A stretch of DNA of 64,000 bases from Silanimonas sp021297925 (GTDB lineage: Bacteria; Pseudomonadota; Gammaproteobacteria; Xanthomonadales; Xanthomonadaceae), in NCBI GenBank assembly GCA_027532825.1, contig JAPZTL010000002.1, positions 186,001 to 250,000 of the forward strand. The letters are read 5' to 3'. The notes below the pieces were generated by a model. It saw only the letters and a program-made list of their open reading frames with translations, was not told where the DNA came from and ran no database searches. Positions 49,083-62,693 of this stretch are shown one piece after another. The translations under genes and the position numbers were made by a program. Each line of letters opens with the position of its first letter. Position 1 is the first letter of the stretch.

Positions 49083-51161
49083 ATGCCCATCAACGATGCC
49101 GTCCTGCGCCTGCTGCTGGTCGACGACCGGCTCGAGGACGCCGAGCGGCTGACCAGCGTGCTCCGCAATGGCGGCATGGCGGTCCGCCCGCAACGACCGG
49201 ACCACGTCGATGACCTGCGCACGCTGCTCGCCCAGCAGAACATCGACTTGGTCATCGCGTCCCCGGACGCCAAGGGCGTGCCCTTCGATGCCGTCGTGCG
49301 TGAAGTGCAGGCCAGTGCGAAGGACCTGCCCGTCCTGGCGGTGCTCGGCGCATTGGACGAGGCGGCGATGCTCGGGGCCTTCAAGGCCGGCGCCCGCGGC
49401 ATCGTCCTGAGGCACCTCCCGGTGCAGGCGCAGGCCGTCGTCCGATCCGAGTACGAGGGCGTCCGGAGCCGCCGCGGCCTGCGCCTCGTGGAGGCCCACC
49501 TGCGGGAGACCGAGCGTCGCTGCGACACCTTGATCGACTCCTCGCGCGACCCCATCGCCTACATCCACGAAGGCATGCACATCCGGGCGAACGACGCCTA
49601 CCTCGAGATGTTCGGCTACGAGCGCTTCGAAGACATCGAGGGCCTGTCGGTTCTCGACCTGATCGCCCCGTCGCATGCCGCGGGCTTCAAGGACCTGCTC
49701 CGGCGGATTTCCAAGGGCGAAGCGCCGCCGAGGCAGCTCGAGATCAAGGCCCTCGACGCGTCCGGCAATGCCTTCGATGCCCTGATGGAGTTCACCCCCG
49801 CGACCTACGAGGGCGAACCCTGCCTGCAGATCGTGTTCCGCCCGAGGATGGTCGATGCGGCGGTCGCGGCCGAGCTCGAAGCCCTGCGCCATCGCGACCC
49901 CGTCACCGCGTTCGCGAATCGTGCGCACTTCATGGGCGAACTCGAACATGCGATCGCCGCCGCCGCGGGCGGGCGGCACCACCAGGCGCTCCTCCTGGTC
50001 GAGCCGGACAACTACGACGCGCTGGTGGCCAGCGTCGGCCTCGCTCAGGCGGACCAGCTGGTCGTGGCCTTCGCCCGCCGGCTGGAGACCGCCCTCGACG
50101 AGACCACGGTGGCTGGACGCCTGTCCGACCACCGGTTCGGCGTGCTATGCCGCCTGCATGACCACAAGGCCAGCCAGGCGCGTGCCGAGCGGATCCGGGC
50201 CACCTTCGGCGGGCGCATCCTCGAAGTCGGCGACCGGGCGATCACGCTGACGGTGAGCATCGGCGGTGTGCAGATCGGCGAACGCAACGCCCAGATCGAC
50301 CCCGTGCTGAGCCGGGCAGAGTCCGGCCTGCAGTCCGCGATGGGCGTCGGCGGGGACCGGGTCGAGATCCACGACCCCGCGGCCCGCGACCGCGCCGAGG
50401 AAGAACGCATCGCCGCGTGGGTGCAACGCCTGCGCGAGGCCCTCGCCAACGATGGATTCACGCTGCACTACCAGCCCATCATCAGCCTCAACGGCGAACC
50501 GGGTGAGACCTACGAGGCCTACGTCCGCCTCAAGGGCTCGGGTGGCGAGATCGTCGCGCCGTCGACCTTCCTGCCGCTGGCCGAGGAGCAGGGCCTCGGC
50601 CCCGACATCGACCGCTGGGTGGTCCACCGCGCCATCGCGGTGGTCCGGGAGCGCCAGGCGACGGGCAAGGCCACCACCCTGTACGTGAAACTGAACCCCG
50701 AAAGCATCTCGGCGAACGAAAGGCTCGGCGAGGAGATCGTTGCGGCCGTCAAGGCAGCGGGCATCCCCGGCGACCGCCTCGTGCTGGAACTGCACGAGCC
50801 GGCGGTGTTCACGCACCTCAAGGCGATCCAGGCGCTGTCCCGGAAGGTCCACGCCGCCGGGGTCCGCCTCGCCCTCGAGCATTTCGGGACGGGCCTGAAT
50901 TCCTTCCAGTTGCTGCAGCACATCGATGCCGACGTGATCAAGGTCGATCGCAGCTACATCACCGATCTCGCCAAGAGCGCCGAGAACCAGGCCAAGGTCC
51001 GCGAGTTCGCCGAGAAGGCCAGGGAGCTCGGCAAGACCTGCGTGGTCCACTACGTGCAGGACGCTGCCAGCATGACGGTGCTCTTCGGCATCGGCGTCGA
51101 CTTCGTCGAGGGGGACTTCCTCGCATCGGCCGGCCCGGCGATGAACTACGACTTCGGCTGA
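49083..51161 (+). CDS. fimX: FimX-like c-di-GMP effector (REC-PAS-GGDEF-EAL)
   Basis: This 692-residue protein has an N-terminal receiver-like domain (1-125, LLLVDDRLEDAERL), a PAS domain (about 150-255), a degenerate GGDEF domain and a degenerate EAL domain. GGDEF is replaced (GRLSDHRFGVL), and EAL reads EAYVRL; other catalytic EAL residues are also altered (ELHEPAVF, LEHFGTGLNSF). So it should bind, not make or cut, c-di-GMP. This is the layout of FimX, which regulates type IV pili by way of PilZ and PilB in Xanthomonas and Pseudomonas. Confidence 0.85.
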   Translation: MPINDAVLRLLLVDDRLEDAERLTSVLRNGGMAVRPQRPDHVDDLRTLLAQQNIDLVIASPDAKGVPFDAVVREVQASAKDLPVLAVLGALDEAAMLGAFKAGARGIVLRHLPVQAQAVVRSEYEGVRSRRGLRLVEAHLRETERRCDTLIDSSRDPIAYIHEGMHIRANDAYLEMFGYERFEDIEGLSVLDLIAPSHAAGFKDLLRRISKGEAPPRQLEIKALDASGNAFDALMEFTPATYEGEPCLQIVFRPRMVDAAVAAELEALRHRDPVTAFANRAHFMGELEHAIAAAAGGRHHQALLLVEPDNYDALVASVGLAQADQLVVAFARRLETALDETTVAGRLSDHRFGVLCRLHDHKASQARAERIRATFGGRILEVGDRAITLTVSIGGVQIGERNAQIDPVLSRAESGLQSAMGVGGDRVEIHDPAARDRAEEERIAAWVQRLREALANDGFTLHYQPIISLNGEPGETYEAYVRLKGSGGEIVAPSTFLPLAEEQGLGPDIDRWVVHRAIAVVRERQATGKATTLYVKLNPESISANERLGEEIVAAVKAAGIPGDRLVLELHEPAVFTHLKAIQALSRKVHAAGVRLALEHFGTGLNSFQLLQHIDADVIKVDRSYITDLAKSAENQAKVREFAEKARELGKTCVVHYVQDAASMTVLFGIGVDFVEGDFLASAGPAMNYDFG

Positions 51162-52135
51162 CCTGCCGCGCGCAGCCGCGCCGCTGCCGCCATGCCGGAA
51201 TGCCAAGCCCGTTCCGCGGGCGCAAGGTCGCCCGAGTCGTCGGGGCCGAAGGCATCACCGGCCACGAACAGGCCCTGCCCTTCGAACGGCGCCGGATCGC
51301 AGGGGTTCAGCGGCCTCGCGTAGCGCCAGCGGTGGGCCGAGACGTGGCGGATCGCGCCATCCATGATGCCGGTCGCCGCGATGAAGGCGGCGCTCAGCTT
51401 CGGAGAGATCACGTCCGGGCTGTCCTCGAGGTGGACCTCGCTCCACGAAGCGGTCGCGACCAGGACCCAGTGACCAACGTCCGCACGCCCAGGTTTGTCC
51501 GCCTGTCGATGGAGGGTGTCGACGATCCCGTCATGTCCTTTCGTCGGACCGCCGAGGGGCGATCCAGGCTCGACCTCGATCAGGGCCGCCCACGCCGGCA
51601 CGTAGCGGACAGCGCCCAAGGCCTCGACCAAGCCCTCGGCCGCCATACCGGCCCCGCCGGTAAGAAGCAGCGCCACGGCCTGCGGCGCGGGAACGGCGAG
51701 GACGAGGCGCGGCGCCATCGCGATGACCGTGCCGTCCGCCCCGAGGGCCGACCAGCCGGCGACTTCGCGACGCAGCGCGGCGACGGTCGCCGACCAACGG
51801 ACATCCAGCCCATCGAGAAGCCCCGCCAGCAGAGCGTTCATGCCGGGAACGCCGACCCAGCCCCCCGCCCACGGTGCGGCACGCCCCGCCCCGGTTTCCA
51901 TCTCGAGCCACGCGCGGAAAGCCGGGGTCGTCGCTTGCACGACGCCGGCGCCGTGATCGAAGGCGCCCGTGGGGGTCCGTCGCGTGCTGAGTCGCCCGCC
52001 CGGACCACGCCCCTTGTCGAGCACACGAACCCGCATTCCGGCATCAGCCAGCGAGCGGGCCGCGGCGGCACCGGCCAATCCGGCGCCGACGACAAGCACG
52101 TCGGCCGGGTCATCGTCGCGCGGCGGCCGCTGCAT
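51146..52135 (-). CDS. renalase-like FAD-dependent oxidoreductase
   Basis: This 329-residue flavoprotein has VLVVGAGLAGAAAARSLADAG (FAD loop), VRVLDKGRGPGGRLSTRR, FDHGAGVVQATTPAF, and a C-terminal FAD motif LFVAGDAFG. The DKGRGPGGRLSTRR segment is typical of bacterial renalase-like proteins, which oxidise misreduced NAD(P)H isomers. It converges on fimX with a 16-base overlap of the coding ends. Confidence 0.85.
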   Translation of the reverse strand: MQRPPRDDDPADVLVVGAGLAGAAAARSLADAGMRVRVLDKGRGPGGRLSTRRTPTGAFDHGAGVVQATTPAFRAWLEMETGAGRAAPWAGGWVGVPGMNALLAGLLDGLDVRWSATVAALRREVAGWSALGADGTVIAMAPRLVLAVPAPQAVALLLTGGAGMAAEGLVEALGAVRYVPAWAALIEVEPGSPLGGPTKGHDGIVDTLHRQADKPGRADVGHWVLVATASWSEVHLEDSPDVISPKLSAAFIAATGIMDGAIRHVSAHRWRYARPLNPCDPAPFEGQGLFVAGDAFGPDDSGDLAPAERAWHSGMAAAARLRAAGQPKS

Positions 52136-52151
52136 CGCCTCGGCCCGCGCG

Positions 52152-53312
<1,161 letters not shown>

Positions 53313-53438
53313 GGCAAACCCCTCGTCGAGTTCAAGGAAAGCGTCGATTGTAGCCGCTCGACCATACCCCCCGGCATGGTGCCGGGGTGAAGGCGCGGCG
53401 CCACGCCGGTTGACCCGCCCGGAGGCCGCGTCTAACCT

Positions 53439-53454
53439 GATTTATCTTTAAATC
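53439..53454. promoter_or_regulatory. palindromic operator upstream of the SahR-like gene
   Basis: GATTTA-TCTT-TAAATC is a perfect six-base inverted repeat with a four-base spacer, 16 bases before the regulator ATG. The AT-rich site in GC-rich DNA is typical of ArsR-family operators and overlaps the likely promoter, so it would give autoregulation of the regulator-metH operon. Confidence 0.6.
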
Positions 53455-53470
53455 GCGATACAAGGATCCA

Positions 53471-54423
53471 ATGGATCTGCAAGCCTGGTCGGACTGCCTC
53501 AAGGTACTCGCCGACCCCACCCGCGTGCGACTGCTGGCCCTGGTCGAACGCGAGGAACTGACCGTCGCCGAACTGGCGACCATCACCCACCTCGCCCAGC
53601 CCCGCGTCTCGACCCACCTCGCCAAGCTGCGCGAAGCGTCCCTCGTGGTCGATCGCCGCTCCGGCGTGTCGGCCTACTACCGCTTCAACGATGCGCTGGA
53701 GCCCGCGGAGGCCGCCCTGTGGCGGACGCTGCGTGACGGAGCGAACGACGCGCTGCTTCGCCAGGATGCCGAGCGTCTGCCGCAGGTGTTGGCCGCCCGC
53801 GCCAACGACGAGAACTGGTCCGACACCGTGGCCGGCGACATGGAGCGGCACTACTCGCCGGGGCGGACGTGGGAAGCGCTGGCGCGAAGCGCCCTGCCCC
53901 TGATCGAGCCGGTCGACGTGCTCGACATCGCCTCGGGCGACGGCGTGATGGCGGAGATGCTGGCCCCGCATGCCCGTCGCTACCTCTGCATCGATTCGAG
54001 CCCCAAGGTCATCGCCGCCGCGCGCGAGCGCCTGTCGAGGTACGCCCACGTCGAATTGCGCGAAGGCGACATGCACGCGATCGACTGCCCCGACGAGGAT
54101 TTCGATCTGGTGCTGTTGATGCATGCGCTGACCTATGCCGAGAAGCCGGCGAAGGCGTTGTCGGAAGCTGCGCGCGCTCTCCGTCCCGGTGGTCGCCTGC
54201 TGGCCACCTGCCTCGCCAAGCACGAGCATCGCGCCGCGGTCGAGCCCTACGGCCACGTGAACCTCGGGTTCAGTGAAAAGGAGCTCCGGAAGCTCGCGGA
54301 AAAGGCCGGCTTCGAAGTGCGCGTCTGCGAAGTCGCGGCCAAGGAGAAGCGTCCGCCACACTTCGAGGTCATCACCCTGATCGCCCACAAGCTGGGCGGC
54401 AAGGCGACGGAGCACAAGCGCGG

Positions 54424-54427
<4 letters not shown>
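53471..54427 (+). CDS. ArsR-family regulator fused to a methyltransferase-like domain (SahR-like)
   Basis: This 318-residue fusion has an N-terminal ArsR winged helix (1-95, LKVLADPTRVRLLALVEREELTVAELATITHLAQPRVSTHLAKLREASLV). A class I methyltransferase fold follows (about 140-290, VLDIASGDGVMAEML, EGDMHAIDCPDEDFDLVLLMHAL). The MT domain probably senses SAH or SAM rather than methylating. This layout next to metH matches SahR, an SAH-responsive repressor of methionine-cycle genes in proteobacteria, as I recall. AAGGA lies five bases upstream. Its stop overlaps metH (ATGA). Confidence 0.85.
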
Positions 54428-58236
<3,809 letters not shown>

Positions 58237-58356
58237 AAAGGCGTGGCGGCGCACGTGCCGCCGCCCTCACACCGTGAAGGCGGCGTGGGTGTTAGGAAAC
58301 GCAGGTCGCGATCCCGCGACCCCGTATCCCCACTGCCCGACACAAGCCCGTCCCAC

Positions 58357-60558
58357 ATGACCAAGACGACTCTTGCCGCCGCCCTTGCGGCTGCCCTCCT
58401 CCTCGCCGTTCCGGCCAGTGCACCGGTGGTGGCGCACGACCACGCCGCCGGCGCCGAAGCCGTGCAGGCCAATCCGTTCTTCGAGGCCGAGTGGGCGACG
58501 CCGTTCGCGGCCGTGCCTTTCGACCGCATCCGCCCGCAGCACTTCGAGCCCGCTTTCGAGCGCGGCATGGCCGAGAACCTGGAGGAGATCGAGGCGATCG
58601 CCACCCAGTCGGCCGCCCCCGACTTCGCGAACACCATCGCCGCGATGGAACGCGCCGGCCGCTCGCTCGACCGCGTCGCGCAGGTCTTCTTCAACATGAC
58701 CTCCGCGAACAGCGACGACGCGATCCGCGCCATCCAGACGCGCATGGCACCGAAGATGGCCGCGCACCAGAACCGCATCATGCTCGACCCGCGCCTGTTC
58801 GCCCGGGTCAAGGCCGTCTACGAGTCTCGCTCGGCCTCGGGCCTCACGGCCGAGCAGCAGCGCGTGGCCGAGCGCTACTACCTGCAATTCGTCCGTGCCG
58901 GCGCGGCGCTGACCGAGGCGCAGCGCCAGCGCGTCGCGCAGATCGGCGAGCGCATGGCCACGCTGTCGGCGCAGTTCCAGCAGAACCTGATGAAGGACAC
59001 GGACAGCTGGGCCCTGTTCCTCGACGAGGCGCAGATGGCCGGCGTCCCGGCGCCGCTCAAGGCCGCCGCCGCCGCCGAGGCCGAGGCACGCGGCCAGAAA
59101 GGCAAGTTCGCCATTACGCTGCAGCGCCCGAGCGTCGAGCCCTTCCTGACCTTCGCGCAGGACCGTGCGCTGCGAGAGCAGGCGTGGAAGGCCTGGATCC
59201 TGCGCGGCGACAACGGCGACAGCGAGGACAACAAGGCGATCATCGCCGAGACGGTCGCCCTTCGCGCCGAACGCGCCAGGATCATGGGCTATGACTCGCA
59301 CGCCGAGTTCAGCCTCGACGACACGATGGCGCAGACACCGGAGGCGGCCCTCGAGCTGATGCGCCGCGTGTGGGAACCGGCCGTCCAGCGCGCCAAGGAG
59401 GAGCGGGCCGACATGCAGGCCCTGATCGCCGCCGAGGGTGGCCACTATGCGCTGCAGGGCTGGGACTGGCGCTACTACGCCGAGAAGGTGCGCAAGCAGC
59501 GCTACGACCTGTCGCAGGACGAGATCCGCCCGTACTTCCAGCTCGACCAGATGATCGCGGCCCAGTTCCACGTCGCGAATCGCCTGTTCGGCCTGACCTT
59601 CACCGAGCGCAAGGACGTCCCGGTCTACCACCCGACCGTACGCGTCTGGGAGGTCACCGATCGCGACGGTAAGCACGTCGGCCTGTTCTACGGCGACTAC
59701 TTCGCGCGGCAGGGCAAGAGCGGCGGCGCGTGGATGAGCAGCTATCGCGTGCAGGAGAAGTTCGACGGCGCGGTGACGCCGCAGGTCGTCAACGTGATGA
59801 ACATCCCCGCACCGCCGGCCGGCGAGATTGCCACCGTTTCGCTGGACGACGCGGTCACCATGTTCCACGAGCTCGGCCATGGCCTGCACGGCCTGCTGTC
59901 CGACGTGAGCTACCCGAGCATTTCCGGCACCAGCGTCTCGCGTGATTTCGTCGAGTTCCCTGCACAGATCATGGAGCACTTCGTCTTGCAGCCGGAGATC
60001 CTGAACCGCTTCGCGACGCACAAGTCCACGGGCGCGTCGATTCCGGTCGAACTGCAGCAGCGGCTGATCGCCTCGCGCACCTTCAACCAGGGCTTCGCGA
60101 CCGTCGAGTTCCTCGCCTCCAGCTTCGTCGACATGGACTTCCACAGGCTGACCGCCGAGGACGCCAAGGGTCTCGACGTCGCCGCGTTCGAGAAGCAGGC
60201 GCTGGAGAAGATCGGGGCCCTGCCCGAAATCCCCATGCGCCACCGAAGCCCGCACTTCGCCCATATCTTCGCGGGCGGCTACTCGGCCGGGTACTACAGC
60301 TACCTGTGGTCCGAGGTGCTGGATTCGGACGGCTTCGACGCCTTCACCGAGGCCGGCGACCTGTTCCACCCGGCCACCGCGGAGCGCCTGAAGAAGTACG
60401 TCTTCGCGGCCGGCAACCTGCGTCCGCCGATGGAGGCCTACGTCGCCTTCCGCGGCCGCGAGCCGGTGGTCGAGCCGCTGCTGCGCAACAGGGGCTTCCT
60501 CGCGGCGAACGACCCCAAGGCGCCGAAGGCCGCGGCCGAGCCGGACAACGAGGGCTGA
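58357..60558 (+). CDS. dcp: secreted M3 family oligopeptidase (Dcp-like)
   Basis: This 733-residue zinc metallopeptidase has a signal peptide (MTKTTLAAALAAALLLAVPAS) followed by PVVAHDHAAGAE. The active-site motif is TMFHELGHGLHGLLSDVSYPS (HExGH), with a downstream glutamate in VEFPAQIMEHF. FAHIFAGGYSAGYYSYLWSEVL completes the substrate side. E. coli Dcp lacks an export signal, so this one should act in the periplasm. ATG 58357 is the signal-peptide start; the open frame continues upstream to 58243. Confidence 0.94.
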   Translation: MTKTTLAAALAAALLLAVPASAPVVAHDHAAGAEAVQANPFFEAEWATPFAAVPFDRIRPQHFEPAFERGMAENLEEIEAIATQSAAPDFANTIAAMERAGRSLDRVAQVFFNMTSANSDDAIRAIQTRMAPKMAAHQNRIMLDPRLFARVKAVYESRSASGLTAEQQRVAERYYLQFVRAGAALTEAQRQRVAQIGERMATLSAQFQQNLMKDTDSWALFLDEAQMAGVPAPLKAAAAAEAEARGQKGKFAITLQRPSVEPFLTFAQDRALREQAWKAWILRGDNGDSEDNKAIIAETVALRAERARIMGYDSHAEFSLDDTMAQTPEAALELMRRVWEPAVQRAKEERADMQALIAAEGGHYALQGWDWRYYAEKVRKQRYDLSQDEIRPYFQLDQMIAAQFHVANRLFGLTFTERKDVPVYHPTVRVWEVTDRDGKHVGLFYGDYFARQGKSGGAWMSSYRVQEKFDGAVTPQVVNVMNIPAPPAGEIATVSLDDAVTMFHELGHGLHGLLSDVSYPSISGTSVSRDFVEFPAQIMEHFVLQPEILNRFATHKSTGASIPVELQQRLIASRTFNQGFATVEFLASSFVDMDFHRLTAEDAKGLDVAAFEKQALEKIGALPEIPMRHRSPHFAHIFAGGYSAGYYSYLWSEVLDSDGFDAFTEAGDLFHPATAERLKKYVFAAGNLRPPMEAYVAFRGREPVVEPLLRNRGFLAANDPKAPKAAAEPDNEG

Positions 60559-60582
60559 GCCCCTGCACGAGGTCGATCCACG

Positions 60583-60606
60583 CAACGGGGCCGAAAGGCC
60601 CCGTTG
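60583..60606. terminator. bidirectional terminator hairpin
   Basis: CAACGGGGCC-GAAA-GGCCCCGTTG is a perfect ten-base stem with a GAAA loop, between the convergent peptidase and hydroxylase genes. The following TCGTTC on the plus strand is only weakly T-rich. Confidence 0.75.
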
Positions 60607-60618
60607 TCGTTCGGGCCC

Positions 60619-61729
60619 TCAGAGCATCGACCCGGCGACCACCGCCAGCAGCGCCCATCGCGCGACTTCCGCCGATCGCGCCCAACGCTGCCCTTCCATC
60701 AGCGCCCCGAGCACCACGAGGCCCCCGGCGTACGCCGCCGCCTGCCACGCCGGCATCGTTCCCGCACCCGTCAGGAAATGCACGGCCGGCGCCAGCAGCA
60801 GCGCGAAGTTCACCGTGACGTACGCGGTCGTGCCACGCGAGGCCGGCGGGTCGTACTCGGGGCGTCCGATGTCGAAGGCCGGCTTGGGGTCGCGGGCCTG
60901 CAGGTCGGTGGGTCGCCATCCCGGCTTGCCGAACCAGAGCCTGAGCCGGTCGCGCCAGCGCCCGGTGCGCCACGTGCCACGCCAAGTCGCCACGTAAACC
61001 TCGAGGTTGGCCCACAGCGGGTTGAAGCTTCGCAGTGGGGCGCGCGTGCCGTAGACGACGGGATCGGCGTCGTTCTCCTCCACGAACGTGCCGAACAGCC
61101 GGTCCCAGAGGATTAACAGGCCGCCATAGTTCTTGTCGCGGTAGCGCTCGTTCACCGCATGGTGCGCGCGGTGGTTCGACGGCGAGGCGAACACGCGATC
61201 GAACCAGCCCAGCTTCGGCACCAGTTCGGAATGGATCCAGAACTGGTACAGCAGGTCGATCACCGCCACCACCGCGAACACCTCAAGCGGGAAGCCGAGC
61301 ACGGCCATCGGCAGGTAGAACACACAGCCGAGCAGCGCCCGCTGCTGGTCTGTCGCAGCGCCGTGGTGAGGTTGTAGCGCTCGCTCTGGTGGTGCACCAC
61401 GTGCGCGGCCCAGCGCACGTTCACCTCGTGGCCGGCACGGTGCAGCCAGTAGTAGCAGGGGTCGTCGATCAGAAGCCCGGCGACCCACACCCACGGGCTG
61501 TGGGCGGGGAGTTCGAACAGCGCGACGTGCTCCACGGCCACGGCGTAGAGGCCGATGGTGAGCGCCTTGGTGAACACGCCGTCCACCTGCCACTCACGCC
61601 CAGCGACAGGCTGGCGATGGCATCGTTCGCGCGGTAGACGGCGCGTCCCATCACGGGGGCCGCAACCAGTTCGATGCCGATCAGCACGAAGAAGGCCGGA
61701 ATGGCCCAGAACATGATGGCCTCAGCCAT
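60619..61729 (-). pseudogene. sterol desaturase/fatty acid hydroxylase family gene with two frameshifts
   Basis: Three reading frames together give one normal protein of about 369 residues: MAEAIMFWAIPAFFVLIGIELVAAP from 61729, then DGVFTKALTIGLY... from about 61586 and GCVFYLPMAVLGF... from about 61330. The eight-histidine motifs HRAGHE, HVVHHQ and HRAHH are present, each in its proper place. Joining the frames needs one base added near 61589 and one near 61340. Each frame is coding-like up to its break. This is either a recent pseudogene or two base-call deletions in G/C runs. An intact enzyme would be a membrane di-iron hydroxylase. Confidence 0.8.
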
Positions 61730-61800
61730 GGCGCCCCTCCGGGACCATCATCGCCGAAATGACGATCGAGGCCATGCATCGACCATTGGGAGAGGCGGGT

Positions 61801-62439
61801 TCACCACACGAGGTCGTCGGGCACCCGGTACTGCGGGTCGGCATATTCGTCGCTCCCGGGCGGCGCGTTGGGATCGACCTCCAGCGCGATGGCGTCGGGG
61901 AAGATCGCCTTCGCCTCGGCCAGCACTGCCGCGGCCACCAGCAGGTAGCGCCCGTTGCTCTGCACCACGCCCAGCTCGCCGGCGTTGAGGGCCTTCAGTT
62001 GCTCCGGGGTGACGTGGATGCGCTTGATTTTCCCGCCGTAGGGGAAATGCCGCGCGTGCTCGGCGGCGGCATCGTTGAGCGCCTTGCCGACGAGGAAGGC
62101 ATCCAGCGTCGCCTTCGCCTCGCGGCGGATGCGCGCGGCCTCCTGCTTGGCCTGCTCCGCGGCGATGCGTTCGCGCTTCTCGGTTTCGGCACGCAGCGCA
62201 TAGGCCTTGGCGAGGTCGATCTCTTCCTGTGATCGCGGCTTGCGGCCGGAGTGCTGCTCCGGGTGCGGACCACGAGGGCCGCGCCCATCGCGCGGGACGC
62301 CCGGCTTGCCGCCTTGCGGGCGTTCGCCGCCCGAAGGACGCGGCTCGCGCCTTGCGTCGGGTTGGCGCGCGGTGCGCTCGGGCTTCGGCGCCGGCTTGAA
62401 GCCAAGGCCAAGCAGCTGGTCTTTCAGGCTGTCGCTCAT
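61801..62439 (-). CDS. DUF2058 nucleoprotein/polynucleotide-associated protein
   Basis: This 212-residue protein begins MSDSLKDQLLGLGFKPAPK, the family's start, then has a basic Arg/Pro/Gly-rich stretch, a charged coiled coil (EEIDLAKAYALRAETEKRERIAAEQAKQEAARI) and a compact C-terminal domain (KRIHVTPEQLKALNAGELGVVQSNGRYLLV). It resembles E. coli YaiL. The function is not known; the composition suggests nucleic-acid contact. ATG 62439 fits the family. Confidence 0.88.
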   Translation of the reverse strand: MSDSLKDQLLGLGFKPAPKPERTARQPDARREPRPSGGERPQGGKPGVPRDGRGPRGPHPEQHSGRKPRSQEEIDLAKAYALRAETEKRERIAAEQAKQEAARIRREAKATLDAFLVGKALNDAAAEHARHFPYGGKIKRIHVTPEQLKALNAGELGVVQSNGRYLLVAAAVLAEAKAIFPDAIALEVDPNAPPGSDEYADPQYRVPDDLVW

Positions 62440-62462
62440 GCGTGTCGTGGGCGGCAAGCGCC

Positions 62463-62693
62463 TCAGTAATGCGGCGGCGGAGGTTCGCTGGCGGGATCGG
62501 CCATCAGCGAGCGGCGGAGCAGTTTCAGGTCTTCGAGCACCCGGGTCAGCAGCTCGCGGTTCTTCTGGCCTTCGATGCGGGCTTCGGCCAGCGCCTCGGA
62601 CAGCTCCTGCAAGGCGTGCTCCTGGAACGCGAGCCGGGTCTCGAGCTCAGTGAAGCGGCGCTCGGCGAAGAGGTCGCGGTCAGGCGCCGGCAT
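62463..62693 (-). CDS. slyX: SlyX family protein
   Basis: This 76-residue coiled-coil protein reads FTELETRLAFQEHALQELSEALAEAR and continues through GQKNRELLTRVLEDLKLLRR to the end SEPPPPHY, a typical SlyX terminus. No biochemical role is known. It starts 14 bases inside the ugd 3' end, so it is translated from the same message, and lies 24 bases before the DUF2058 gene. Confidence 0.9.
   Translation of the reverse strand: MPAPDRDLFAERRFTELETRLAFQEHALQELSEALAEARIEGQKNRELLTRVLEDLKLLRRSLMADPASEPPPPHY

Noticed and set aside
53313..53470. Cobalamin or SAM riboswitch upstream of metH
   Set aside because: The region is short and holds a palindromic operator and a regulator gene instead; no B12-box or SAM aptamer pattern was seen.
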